Assembly (NCBI GenBank): GCA_029582265.1
Contig: CM055823.1
Coordinates: 21,495,756-21,559,755, forward strand
DNA: 64,000 nucleotides
From: Zoroaster sp. YZ-2022
Taxonomy: Eukaryota; Echinodermata; Asteroidea; Forcipulatida; Zoroasteridae
Direction of reading: 5' to 3'
The notes beneath the pieces are model-generated. The model saw only the letters and a list, made by a program, of their open reading frames with translations, was not told the DNA's origin and did no database searches. The translations under genes and the position numbers were made by a program. The stretch's first letter is position 1. Every line of letters begins with the position of its first letter. This document shows positions 10,986-20,248 of the stretch, one piece after another.

Positions 10986-11871
10986 CTATACAAGATTCTT
11001 CTTTAAACAAAAATGTTTTGCCGTAATTAACATTGTTGAGAGCGGCGCTACCAACATGCCGTACTTGTAGTATATGTCACACGCTACGGTAGAAAGCATG
11101 CTCGAAATGAATGGATCTGTTTCTAAATCTGAAATTAATTTACCTTCGTCGTCAATTTCAAAATGATGACCGTATAAATCAATGCGATTTAAACTAAATC
11201 CTAATAATTTGGCGTATCATGTTAAAATGGAGCTACCTAAAGACTGCGTTATATCACGACCTAATTTAGTTTCGTATTGCGTGTGTAATTTCATTCATTC
11301 ATTTCATTTATCATTTCTGGTAATGAAACCAAGGTATGCCTCAGAAAAGCGCACTTAAGCACTGTAAGCTCGAAAGCCTGAGGAAACCTGTAAACAAGGG
11401 CGCTTGCAATGTGAACCAGAAACACCGGGGTAAACCCCTTACACTTCCACGATAAGTGTTCTGGGTTCTTTTACGTGCATTATTTACTTAATCTAGTACA
11501 CGGGACCTACGGCTTAACGTCCCATCCGAAGGACGAAGCAATTATGGTTAAGTATCTTGCTCAAGGACACAAGTGTCACGACCGGGGCTCGAACCCACAC
11601 CCTGCTGCTGGCAACACCAGAACTTGAGTTCGGTGCGCTAGACCGCTCGGCCACGTAATACATCTCGCTCTTCCGTAGACAAAGCTTCAATGTCGCTGAC
11701 GCAATACTTTTTACCGAAAAATTGTTTTGAATCTCCTCCCGCTACAACGGACAAGAGTCGTACATCTCGTTGCTGCTGCTTCAACAGCAAGCCGTCGTTC
11801 GTATTACTATCCGCGGATGGTGGGCTTAACATCTGTGGATTTTCGCTTAATATTTTATGAATGTCTTCCAT
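10986..11871 (-). pseudogene. Conserved Polinton gene of unknown function, split by a SINE
   Basis: The 5' part (11660-11871) starts MEDIHKILSENPQMLSPP and contains VVAGGDSKQFFGKKY, a stretch I associate with a recurrent unnamed Polinton protein. The reading frame then runs into a SINE (11290-11654). Codons of the same protein resume at 11284 on the far side, with HTQYETKLG, DPFISSML and CDIYYKYGMLVAPLS before a stop at 10986. One in-frame TGA lies at about 11217. The SINE is flanked by the 5-bp duplication GTAAT, so loss of the frame is explained by one insertion. The product is presumably a virion or membrane component, but that is inference. Confidence 0.75.
11290..11654 (-). mobile_element. 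tRNA-derived SINE inside a Polinton gene
   Basis: Read on the minus strand it opens with an A-box (GTGGCCGAGCGGTCTAG) and a B-box (GGGTTCGAGCCCCGG). A body of about 270 bp follows, ending in short ATGA repeats. The spacing is that of a tRNA-Ser/Leu-like polymerase III promoter. The direct repeat GTAAT flanks it (11285-11289 and 11655-11659). Its 3' half differs from the SINEs at 35779 and 43831, so it is a separate family that shares only the tRNA-type head. Confidence 0.88.
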
Positions 11872-11904
11872 TTATTATAAGTATTTATAGAATAATCGGT
11901 AAAA

Positions 11905-12171
11905 TTAAAATAAAAAAAGCAACCAATAAGTAATGCTAGATAACCCATCAGTATTTAAAAGTTGTTTAAGATTATATATTAGATTTTTTACTTCTTCAGT
12001 ATTCATATTTAAAAATAGATATTTTACTTTTTCAGAGTTGGTATTTAAAATTTGTACTAGTTCATTTTTTCCTTTTTCAGTATTTATAAGTTGTTTAAGA
12101 TTATATATAAAATCATTTACTTTTTCAGTATCTATATTTGTAAATAAATCTTTTACTTCTTCAGTATTCAT
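11905..12171 (-). other. Open frame built of a 70-75-bp repeat (88 aa)
   Basis: The frame is uninterrupted. It consists of about two and a half diverged copies of a unit containing NTEEVK and YNLKQL(I/L)NT. The repeat is just as clear in the DNA, so the open frame may be a by-product of a tandem array and not a selected gene. If real, it would be a small, acidic, helical repeat protein. It sits between the SINE-split gene and the minisatellite. Confidence 0.35.
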
Positions 12172-12205
12172 ATTTATAAATAGATCCTATAATATTTATT
12201 AAAAA

Positions 12206-12470
12206 ACACTAAGCTAACAGTAACCTATAAGAAACCTATAAGTAACCTATAAGTAATCTACAAGTAACCTACAAGTAACCTACAAGTAACCTACAAGTAA
12301 CCTGTAAGTAATAAAAGTAATCTACAGGTAACCTATAACTAACCTGTAAGTAACCTGTAAGTAACCTATAAGTAATCTACAGGTAACCTACGAGTAACCT
12401 ACAAGTAACTTGTAAGTAACCTACAAGTAACCTACGAGTAACCTACAGGTAACCTACAGGTACTTGCAAA
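12206..12470. repeat. Minisatellite, 11-bp unit
   Basis: About 24 copies of a unit close to GTAACCTACAA run head to tail, with common variants (CCTATAAG, CCTGTAAG, CTACAGG). It lies wholly inside the Polinton, between the repeat-derived frame and the packaging ATPase, and so it expanded in or after the element. Confidence 0.9.
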
Positions 12471-12514
12471 GTCATTTAGTCTAGAATAGCATAATCGGTA
12501 GGTTGATCCGTTTT

Positions 12515-13097
12515 TTAAATCAATTTGCAATGTTTGACTCGTTTAAATTTTTCGCGCATCTGCTCTCTCAACTCAGCCGTTGGTATGACATCATTTTCTT
12601 GAAGACAATTCTTGAACGAATCTCTATCTTTACAATAAAATAAACACACCCATTTGAGTTGCTCTCTAAAATCTTTTAATACGCTATTATATTTTTGTGA
12701 AATGATCCAACAGCTATGATGCGCGTGTCGACCGCTAAAAGCCAAGTATACCAATGCATTTGTCTGATCTCGACGAAAATTTTTATATCGCAAATCTTTA
12801 CTCGCGCTACAATCGTCGATGATAAACAACGTTTCGTATCCTTTGTTTATGTCGCTATACATTTTTATCGCTTTGTTTAACGTATAATTTTTTTTAATCG
12901 TCAACCAACACTTGCTCGTTGCTCCAAATCCATTCTCTATTTTTATACGTGTCGTTGTCACCGAGGGTGGGACATAATATGACGATCATTTCGAAATAGT
13001 TACAATATTCTTTTTGTAGCAAATTTAAAACAAATTCAGTTTTTCCGCATCCGGTTTGACCACAAATGAGCGCGGCGTGTGGATATTTAGGCAACAT
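12515..13097 (-). pseudogene. Polinton genome-packaging ATPase (one frameshift)
   Basis: This is a FtsK/HerA-type P-loop ATPase that would pump DNA into capsids. Start ATG at 13097. Walker A is CGQTGCGKTEF at about residues 12-22. After a frame change near 12895-12905, in an A-run, come Walker B, TLFIIDDCSASKDL (about 12820), and GRHAHHSCWIISQKYNSV (about 12700-12750, sensor region). The total of about 190-200 residues fits this compact family. The gene follows the capsid gene on the same strand, 25 bp downstream of its stop, so the two probably form one transcription unit. Confidence 0.9.
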
Positions 13098-13122
13098 TCC
13101 CTTTTAATATTAGTCGCTAATA

Positions 13123-14384
13123 CTAATAATCGACAGATTCAAAACGCCCATTTCTTATAACGAGTTGCGCGTCCATAATAATAAAAGTATACATGTATAA
13201 TTCACCCGGGATTTCCGCTTCTTTATCTATTTGAATGGTAATTCCTTCGGATAAGTTTTGTACTCGTCTTCCGCTTCCGTGTATTTTATTGTCATCGCTC
13301 GTTCTCATATCTAAAAATAAACCGTATCGATTGAGTAAATAATCAGCTTGTTTGACGTTGGATAAATTTTGAGCTTTAACGACTTGTATAGCGTGTTGTT
13401 TGCTCGAATTACCGAAATATTTTTGAATTTCTTCCCAATGTTGATACCTTTTCATTCCGTGCGCGTAGAGTTGATTGGGAACGCCTTCGATCGTAATTGA
13501 AACTTTATCGATTTTTGGATTATAAAATTTGTTTGATTCTTTCACATCGGGCTCTTTGAATAAAAACAATATTCCTTTCATACTTTTTGCGGGGGTATTT
13601 AAATTTATATTCCACGTCGTATCGCGTTTGTTTAACGGGGTCACGCTCTGTCTTAGTACGCGATCAAACAATATCGACAAACGGTTGCTATATTGATTTT
13701 TAATCGTTCGAGCGAGTTCTGGCATATGAACGACTTGGTATTCTAAAGAAATCCCACTTATGATATATTTTGCATTATCATCGGTGCTTTTAATCACGTT
13801 TGAAAATTTATTAAACACGAGTTCGTAAGTCAATCGATCTCCGATCCCCGATGGGTAGTAGGGCTGATGATCGGTTAACAATTCAAAATCGAGCGGAATG
13901 TAATATCTATTTTTTAATGTATCCGCGATGGCTTTATCTTTTCCTCCGTTACCCGCGGGAACCTTATCGCTAGCGTTTACTCTTAATTTAGTCACGCTAG
14001 ATACGCTAGATTGTCGCGTTGATCTTTCGTTAACCATTCGTCTTTATAACAATTGAACACATCTGCATCGTCTAATAAAAATATTTCATTTCCTTCCATT
14101 TTAATGATTATATGTTTTACGATGGCTCTATCTATGTTTTGTACCATCGTTCTCGTATCATCATCCGCAGAAAAAAGTTGTATGTTGAAAGCTAATCGAG
14201 CCGTATTTGGAACGATGACGTCATTTATTCCTAAATTTGGAAAACGAACCGTCAACAATTGATTTTCGGTAATGACGCTCGGATTGTTTGTAATGACGAC
14301 TTTTTGACGCAATCCTTTTATACCTCTCGGTTCTCTTAATCTTCTGTATGGATCGAGTACATCTCCGTACGTATTATTTGCCAT
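13123..14384 (-). pseudogene. MCP: Polinton major capsid protein, double jelly-roll (frameshifted)
   Basis: This is the main capsid building block of Polinton-type elements. The first part, from the ATG at 14384, has LLTVRFPNLGINDVIVP, RLAFNIQLFS and AIVKHIIIKMEGNEIFLLDD. The second part (to 13123) has YYIPLDFELLTDHQPYYP, GISLEYQVVHMPELA, KGILFLFKEPDVKESNKFYNP, NQLYAHGMKR and PGELYMYTFIIMDAQL. The two overlap in different frames at 13992-14037, which points to one small frame change. The total of about 420 residues is the expected size. It is transcribed divergently from the gene at 14440, with 55 bp between the start codons. The call rests on recognised conserved blocks without a structural search. 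Confidence 0.88.
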
Positions 14385-14439
14385 AGTTTATAGTTTGTAA
14401 ATATAAAATAAAGAAAAACATTTTAAAATAAAAAGTAAA

Positions 14440-14862
14440 ATGGCGAGTGTAGCGATGATGATTGGAGGCGCGGTAGTCAACGCGTTGGCATTTACCGGAT
14501 CAATTTGTTTATTTTCTCGAGGTGGTCATGAAGAACAAAAAAGACACGATTTAGCGATAGAACAACTTACGAAAGCTAGAGATGAATTTAGTAAAAAGCG
14601 TTTAAAATATCTAGATTATTTAAACGAAAAAATACAAAAAGAATCAAGCGCCGTAAGAACGTTTAGCAACATTGACGAAGCGATGAATGAATATTCACGA
14701 GTTACGGGTAAACGAATAAATTTACCGACAGATTTATACGACAAACCCCAACTTGAAGATGTTTACGTTCCTAGTGAAGATTTTAAAAAAACGCGAGAAA
14801 TCATATTCATTATTTTAGGAATGAGCGCTGTAGGTTACGCGAGTTATAAATTATTAAAATAA
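14440..14862 (+). CDS. Conserved small Polinton protein with two hydrophobic ends (140 aa)
   Basis: This intact frame starts MASVAMMIGGAVVNALAFTG. A hydrophobic N-terminal helix (residues 3-25) is followed by a charged, probably coiled-coil stretch (EEQKRHDLAIEQL, 31-65), a loop, and a C-terminal hydrophobic helix (IIFIILGMSAVGYASY, about 122-137). A small protein of this design lies next to the capsid gene in many Polintons, but I know no function; a virion membrane or scaffold role is conjecture. The sequence TAAAAAGTAAA just upstream recurs before the next gene and may be part of a promoter. Confidence 0.68.
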   Translation: MASVAMMIGGAVVNALAFTGSICLFSRGGHEEQKRHDLAIEQLTKARDEFSKKRLKYLDYLNEKIQKESSAVRTFSNIDEAMNEYSRVTGKRINLPTDLYDKPQLEDVYVPSEDFKKTREIIFIILGMSAVGYASYKLLK

Positions 14863-14876
14863 AAAGTAATTATAAA

Positions 14877-16118
14877 ATGGCAGCAGGAGGACATGATCTT
14901 ATGGAGTTGGATCCAAATTATTATTATGAACTCGAAGACGATGAAGGATATACCGCCGATGATGGTGGTGAAGAAGAAGAAGAAACATATTTTAGTCTGC
15001 CGCCTTTATCTCAAGAAAATAGATTACGTAAAGATATAGTCGATGATTTATATGCAAGTTTAAATGTTGAACCCGATGTAAAAGACTATAACAAGTTCGA
15101 GTATAAACTAAATAATAAAGGAGTGGGTATACTTTATTTTTTAAAAGGCGGCGAAAAAATACGATTATCTAATTTGAAAAGTAGGGGTAGTTTTTTAAAA
15201 TTAAGTTCAATAAGAGACGTAAATTATGATGATTTAGGAATATTTCCCGCGCGCAAAATGTCTTTGTCCCTTGAAATGGAAAGACAAAGAAATTTTGAAA
15301 GATTAGAAAGATTACGTGAAGATGATGCTTTAACGTTATTATCGTCATATAGTAATCGAGTTGATGATTTTTATACTATGGTTAAAGAAAAAGGCTGGAA
15401 ATTAAACAAAATACCGGAATGGGAAAAATTTCACGTACTTTTTATAGAGACGGTGGAAAAAACGTCAAGTTGACTCTTGATAAGGAAAACAGAACCTTTG
15501 CTGGGTTAAGTACAATAGCCGGTAGAGCTAGAACACTTGGTTATAGAGAAGTTAATTTCATGAGAGAACAATTAGGTATAAAAGACTGGAGTAGAACCAA
15601 ACCAAAAATATCACCAGATACAAGAAAAAACGCGTGAAACGGAAGAAACTTTAAAAAGCCTAAAAAGTCCATCAGTTAGAAAAAAAACAAGTCGAAAGTT
15701 ACCAACGCCGCCTCCACCTCAAGAAGAGAATGAACAGTTTTACGACGCCAATGGTATTGAAACGAGTGATATACAAGTAAATAAGACAGTCGAAGAATAT
15801 CTTGATTTTCTCGCGCAAAATGCTTCAACTCCCGAAGAAGCGAATATATACCGTGAAATAAGGGGTTATGCAGAACTTATGAAAACAGCGCAAGGACACA
15901 AATTAAAATTTGAAGCTGAATTGTATGCACGAAACAAAGAATTAACCGATATTAGTAAAAGAATCGCTAATAATGATGTAGGAGATGAAAATGCGATGCA
16001 ACAACTTGTACAACGAGAGCAAGAATTATTAGATGAAATATCAGCGATTAAAGAGCAAATAATCAAATTTGATGGCGCTAGTCGTTGTAAATTCAATAGA
16101 ATAAAAGAAACATTATAA
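14877..16118 (+). pseudogene. Polinton gene of unknown function, long coiled-coil protein (two frameshifts)
   Basis: The intact first part (14877-15473) encodes an acidic N-terminus (YYYELEDDEGY, EEEEE), then a charged helical stretch with MSLSLEMERQRNFERLERL. Coding signal moves one frame at about 15465 (TLDKENRTFAGLST) and again near 15625. It then continues through a Pro-rich linker (LPTPPPPQEE) and a coiled-coil-like C-terminus with YARNKELTDISKRIA and LVQREQELLDEISAIKEQ. The sum is about 410 residues. No enzymatic motif is visible. It starts 14 bp after the preceding stop and is probably co-transcribed. A structural or scaffold role is inference only. Confidence 0.6.
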
Positions 16119-16159
16119 TTATAAAGTAAAAAATATAGATTAAACGTGGGGTAAAAGAT

Positions 16160-16591
16160 TTGAAACATTATAAAGAACAAGGTATAACGATCACTAGTAT
16201 ATTAATAGCGATTGGTATGATCATTACCGCTATCAGAGAAGCGATCGGCGGTACTGTAAGTTCAGTTTTACCAAAACCAACACCCACCCCAAAACCCGCG
16301 CCACCAGAACCAACCCCTGCACCGCCAGAACCTACACCCGCGCCACCAGAACCAACGCCTAGCGATGGAGGTGTAAAAGAGTGGATACAAAAAACATTTA
16401 AAACTCTAGCGAGTGTATTAGCTAAACTCGGAGAAAAAGCTTTAGCCGCTTTACCGGCTATTATAGGATCAATAGTAAGTTGGCTATTTAAAACAGCTTC
16501 CAACATTGTCACGTGGACGGCAAAACATTTATGGCTAGCTTTGACGGGGGTTGGAGTTTTAATTTTAACTTACATGCAGAAAAAACTCTAG
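16160..16591 (+). CDS. Polinton membrane protein with EPTPAPP repeat (143 codons)
   Basis: The frame opens at a TTG and has no in-frame ATG upstream before a stop at 16136, so the original start codon appears lost. The order is a hydrophobic helix (ITSILIAIGMIITAI, residues 9-24), a Pro-rich spacer with three EPTPAPP-type heptads (residues 38-67), an amphipathic segment (VKEWIQKTFKTLASVLAKL), then ALPAIIGSIVSWLF and a last hydrophobic helix (LWLALTGVGVLILTYM). The GSIVSWL block recurs in Polinton proteins as far as I recall. The amphipathic and hydrophobic design would suit membrane disruption or virion membrane attachment, but that is inference. Confidence 0.6.
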   Translation: MKHYKEQGITITSILIAIGMIITAIREAIGGTVSSVLPKPTPTPKPAPPEPTPAPPEPTPAPPEPTPSDGGVKEWIQKTFKTLASVLAKLGEKALAALPAIIGSIVSWLFKTASNIVTWTAKHLWLALTGVGVLILTYMQKKL

Positions 16592-16601
16592 CGGCGCTAC
16601 G

Positions 16602-17925
16602 CTAAAATAGCAATTCATAAATCATAACACCGAGTCCACTTAAAATCGTAAAACCAATAATTAAAGCATTTTTTTCTTCTTGGTGGCTGTCGCGTGATTC
16701 TTTCAAAGAGTCTTGAGTTATTGTAGAGGGAGATTCTAGATCATTAGATTCTTGCACAGCTTCGCTAGCGTGCGCTTGCGCGGCGGAGCGCTTAGCGGTT
16801 AACGGCAACGTTGATTGTAAAGGTAAACGATTTGTATCTAAATTTGAACCTAGAGATAAATCACTCGTCGCGATTAATATATTATTGTTATATCCTGAAT
16901 ACGTGCCTATTCGTAAATTCATATCGCTCGGCATCATGTATACATTTTCTCCGATAGCAAAGTTTAATTGAGAACGAGCGTATTGTAAATTATCTTGATA
17001 TCGTTGAATAGAAGATTGTAAATCGACCGGAGAATCAATCTCAGCATCCACTATATTTATAAATTCACGCTGCGCGTCTAAACCGGTGCCGGGTGTAAGA
17101 AATCCACTTTTAACTCGTACTTGAGCTCCCAGTAATGCGCAAACGTAGGTTCTTATAGAGTCGTTTATGCGTTCTGTATCAACATCCGTAAAACCTTTAG
17201 CTAATCCAAAAGATAGTATAAATTTAGTCCACGCTGTTGCAACGCGTTCAGATTGAGAAATGTATTCAACAACGTACGAACCCCCAATATCATTAACGCT
17301 ATTCACTTTATCAAGATTAACATTTTCTTTATCAAAATCCATCCTTGCTTTGTTTTGATGAAACAAAGTTGAATTGTCATAGTTTTTCCCTGGCACTGGA
17401 ATGTAGCCGTAAATATTCAAATAATAAGCCGTTCCCAATCCATTAGAGTTTTTATCTACTCGTTGTTTCCAATTATCTGATATTGCGAGGTGAAATTCAT
17501 TACATAGTCTATTGTACGCGCGTCATAAAAATTTGAAAAAGATGTAGGACAGCTCATTTCTTTGAGCATTCGTCTAACTTGATAATGCACGTGAAATCTA
17601 AAATAAACTACGAATCATCAAGTTTGAATGATTTAAATGTTGATATCCCACGCCGCATCTCGTTGTACGTTACAACATTTATTTGATTTTGATAAAATTT
17701 TAGCGGGTTAGAATGCCAATCATTTACAACATCGTTGCTATCAACGTGAGGTAACGTATATTTTTGAAATGGATTAACGAGTTGTACGTTAAAAAACTTG
17801 TTCTCATTGATATAAATTGTTATACTCGTCAAATCGCTAGCGTTAAAATTCTGAGGCGCGTTAAAATTTCCAGATTGCTTATATGGAAATGAAAAATTAC
17901 TCTGAAACGCTAATGGAAACGTCAT
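16602..17925 (-). pseudogene. Conserved Polinton protein, possible minor capsid component (frameshifted)
   Basis: One gene of about 430 residues is read in pieces. The ATG at 17925 (MTFPLAFQSNFSFPY) opens a beta-rich first part ending at 17608. A middle piece containing VHYQVRRMLKEMSCPTSF lies at about 17520-17605. The long last part (16602 to about 17515) has TLFHQNKARMDFDKENV, INDSIRTYVCALLGAQV, a Q-rich helix and a C-terminal hydrophobic anchor (NALIIGFTILSGLGVMIYEL). At least two frame changes separate the pieces. The position among virion genes suggests a minor capsid or penton-associated role, but I do not recognise a fold. It starts 35 bp from the divergent gene at 17961. Confidence 0.6.
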
Positions 17926-17960
17926 TTTATTATATTAAAATTATAAATTTTTAATAATAA
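17926..17960. promoter_or_regulatory. Symmetric AT-only divergent promoter region
   Basis: The 35-bp gap between two opposing ATG codons is made only of A and T and is close to a perfect inverted repeat. Each ATG is preceded by the same TTATTA/TAATAA-type run, so the two genes share a mirror-image upstream region. TATA-like sequence lies in the centre. A shared bidirectional promoter is the simple reading; it is inferred from layout only. Confidence 0.5.
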
Positions 17961-18489
17961 AATGTATCATACCTTTGAAATCGAAATTGAAAAAAAATGG
18001 TGGGTCGGTTCAATTAAACGACGTCATCGATAATCGCGAGGGTAATCTTGCGATATCATTACATAGCGTACCTAGTGAAATTTATCAACACCACGGATAA
18101 TCAACAGAGATGAAATTTTACAAACGTTACCTCTAGTCGAAAAATACAACGTCATACTCGGATGGTGGGCTACATCTAAACTACCCTTTTTCATGTTTAA
18201 CGAAGCGCCAACGTACTGCTCTCTTTTTGTACATTTTACAAAAGCTAATAATTTTACTTCATATTCAGCAACGCGTGATTATGCGGCCAACGTTTATTAT
18301 ATTCCTTCTCCAGCGCTAAATAATAGATTTTATTTTATCGATGATGAAATGTCGCATTTAAGATACGAAATGTGTTTTAAAATGCGAAATGTTCAAACAG
18401 TTTTTGTAGAGGCAACCTTTTTCGGTGCGCTAAATTCTAAAATCTGTTTTAATATAAAAATTGAAAGTTTACCATTAAATTTAATGTAA
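17961..18489 (+). pseudogene. Polinton unknown gene, paralogue 1 of a tandem pair
   Basis: The ATG at 17961 opens a short segment (MYHTFEIEIEKKWW). Coding continues in other frames with NDVIDNREGNLAISLHSV (about 18018-18070), and the main intact part runs from about 18110 to 18489. The C-terminal half (VFVEATFFGALNSKICFNIK) matches that of the next gene (VFVQAKFFGSLTTGICYDIK), so the two arose by duplication. At least two frame changes have occurred. The fold looks beta-rich, and a small virion protein is possible, but nothing identifies it. Confidence 0.55.
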
Positions 18490-18513
18490 TCTTTTATTAT
18501 TATTATTAAAAGA
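18490..18513. promoter_or_regulatory. Palindromic intercistronic spacer
   Basis: The 24 bases between the stop of one paralogue and the ATG of the next form a near-perfect palindrome: TCTTTTA, a central ATT run, then TAAAAGA. A related spacer (TCTTTTACTATTAATAGAAAA) sits in the same position before the gene at 19054. Hairpin or dyad spacers repeated between genes suggest a shared promoter or processing/termination signal. Function is untested. Confidence 0.45.
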
Positions 18514-19027
18514 ATGGCGAGTATTTACGGACCTAGTCGTAAGAGCGAGCAAGTTTCGTCTGTCACACCTAACGTAACCGCTAAAGCTAACACTCTTGAA
18601 AAAAGTGGACATATCGCTGACGATGAAATTAAACGAAATATACCTTTATTGTTTTTAACAGATCATCTACTCATGGACATATTTTGGATCGGTTTAAAAA
18701 AAAACGCAGTTTGAGATTCAACTAACATCAGAGTTTTCATTTTATGCTAAATTAATAAAGGGTGAAAATAATTTTTATTCAACCGTGATAAATCGCAATC
18801 TAGATAGAAATTCACAGTTTATTAGTTTCCCTGAAAATAATGATACGAGATTTATTTTTTCCGATGAACCGCAGCATTTCGAATGCGATTTTTGCTATAA
18901 AATGAATAATAGCGATTTATACAGTAGCTCCGACATCAAACAAGTTTTTGTACAAGCAAAGTTTTTCGGCTCTTTAACAACTGGAATCTGTTACGATATA
19001 AAAGTTGTTACTTTTCCATTAAATTAA
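18514..19027 (+). pseudogene. Polinton unknown gene, paralogue 2 of a tandem pair (one frameshift)
   Basis: The ATG at 18514 opens MASIYGPSRKSEQVSSVT, a polar N-terminus absent from paralogue 1. The frame breaks in an A-run at about 18700-18708 (after DIFWIGLKK) and resumes with FEIQLTSEFSFYAKLIKG through to 19027. The C-terminal half aligns with paralogue 1: FIFSDE/YFIDDE, FCYKM/MCFKM and the VFVQAKFFGSL block. Beta-rich and small, of unknown role. The pair may be virion proteins that duplicated within the element. Confidence 0.58.
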
Positions 19028-19053
19028 AATCTTTTACTATTAATAGAAAAACA

Positions 19054-19660
19054 ATGAGCGTACCTATAGAATCAACGAATGTACTTTATCCAAATTTACA
19101 ACCTATGACGGATGATGCGAATGATACTAAAACATTTCGTTTGCAAAAAATAGATAACATTCAAAAAGAAATTTTGAAAGAAAGAAACGAACGCGAAGCC
19201 GTATATAAAAAATAGAATAAAATTATCAACGCTTGTAGTATCGTAGAAACTCTCGCTGAATTGGGCTGTATGGGAGCAGAGGCCATCGGAATCGCCAGTA
19301 TCGCCAGCGTTATAGCAGCGCCGGTTGGGCTTGTTTTAGAAGGTTTAGCTTTAGGGTTGGGCAGTGCAGCGTTTGCTCTCAGATACGTGAAAATATAAAT
19401 TATCTAAAAAAGCTAAAAAACACGATGAAATTTGAGTTTTAGCCGAAAGTAAACTCAACACCATCAAGAGTCACGTTTCAAAAGCGATTGAAGACGGTGT
19501 TATAAGCCAAGAAGAATTTAATTTAATCACCAAAGAGCAAAAAAAGTACTCTGCGATGAGAGAAAATATTCGTACCAACTCTGGCAAAGCTACCAGCTAA
19601 AACAGAGGTCAAAGCCGCTGATGTAGATAAAGAAAAAAAGTTCTTATAGAAAAACGTTTA
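19054..19660 (+). pseudogene. Polinton gene with glycine-rich hydrophobic helix (decayed)
   Basis: The ATG at 19054 opens MSVPIESTNVLYPNL, followed by a charged helix (LQKIDNIQKEILKERNERE) and an in-frame TAG at 19213. A Gly/Ala-rich hydrophobic stretch follows (IASIASVIAAPVGLVLEGLA, about 19297-19356). After another stop or frame change near 19395, coding resumes with KLNTIKSHVSKAIEDGVIS and EEFNLITKEQKKYSAMRENI, to about 19590. I associate this helix-plus-EEF arrangement with a recurrent Polinton gene of unknown function. A role in membranes is conjecture. Confidence 0.55.
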
Positions 19661-19779
19661 AGTTTAAAGTAAACTTTACTATACAAAAATCACATTATAA
19701 TCAAAAACCTGCTTCGCAAATAGCGGAGCAGACAACAACAACTGATAGACCTCCCCCGTATAATTTAAATTTATAGTCA

Positions 19780-20079
19780 CTATAAACGTAGAGTCTTTTC
19801 AACCAACTCTATCATCACTATAGTATAATGTCGTCTAGCTGCCGCTTCAACGCGATTTAAATAATGTATTTTTAATACATTACCGCATTTCGTACATGTA
19901 TTTGTCGCTGTTTTTGTACCATTTTTACATTTTCGACACGGAACGGGTATATGTTGACTGTGTCGAATACGATATGAGTGAAGTGAACAATATGCACCGC
20001 CACTCATACTTCGTTTACAACACTTGACTGTTTTGCCAACTAAAAGCCATTCGCAGTGAATTTTCGCTCTCGTCGTCAT
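19780..20079 (-). CDS. Small cysteine-rich, zinc-ribbon-like Polinton protein (99 aa)
   Basis: The frame is intact from the ATG at 20079 (MTTRAKIHCEWLL). Cysteine pairs and triplets (KCCKRS, YCSLH, then PVPCRKCKNGTKTATNTCTKC) suggest one or two zinc sites; the last has C-x2-C-x(n)-C-x2-C spacing. The rest is basic, ending in a helical tail. It is the last gene before the right end of the element. Nucleic-acid binding, for example a regulator, is plausible but not shown. Confidence 0.6.
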   Translation of the reverse strand: MTTRAKIHCEWLLVGKTVKCCKRSMSGGAYCSLHSYRIRHSQHIPVPCRKCKNGTKTATNTCTKCGNVLKIHYLNRVEAAARRHYTIVMIELVEKTLRL

Positions 20080-20248
20080 CTTTACTATTATCTACATAAT
20101 ATCGAATCAATATTTCAATTAAAAAAAAAACCATTTTTACTCATCTTACCCCACCACAATTAAACATCTCATGACGTCATGCTCCCGCGCAAGCGTCAAC
20201 CACGCCCTCCTCTTTTTTAACTACTTGACATAAAACCCTCTTAACCTT

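Noticed and set aside
16168..16512. Glycine/valine-repeat frame on the minus strand
   Set aside because: Antisense shadow of the EPTPAPP repeat in the Polinton gene at 16160.
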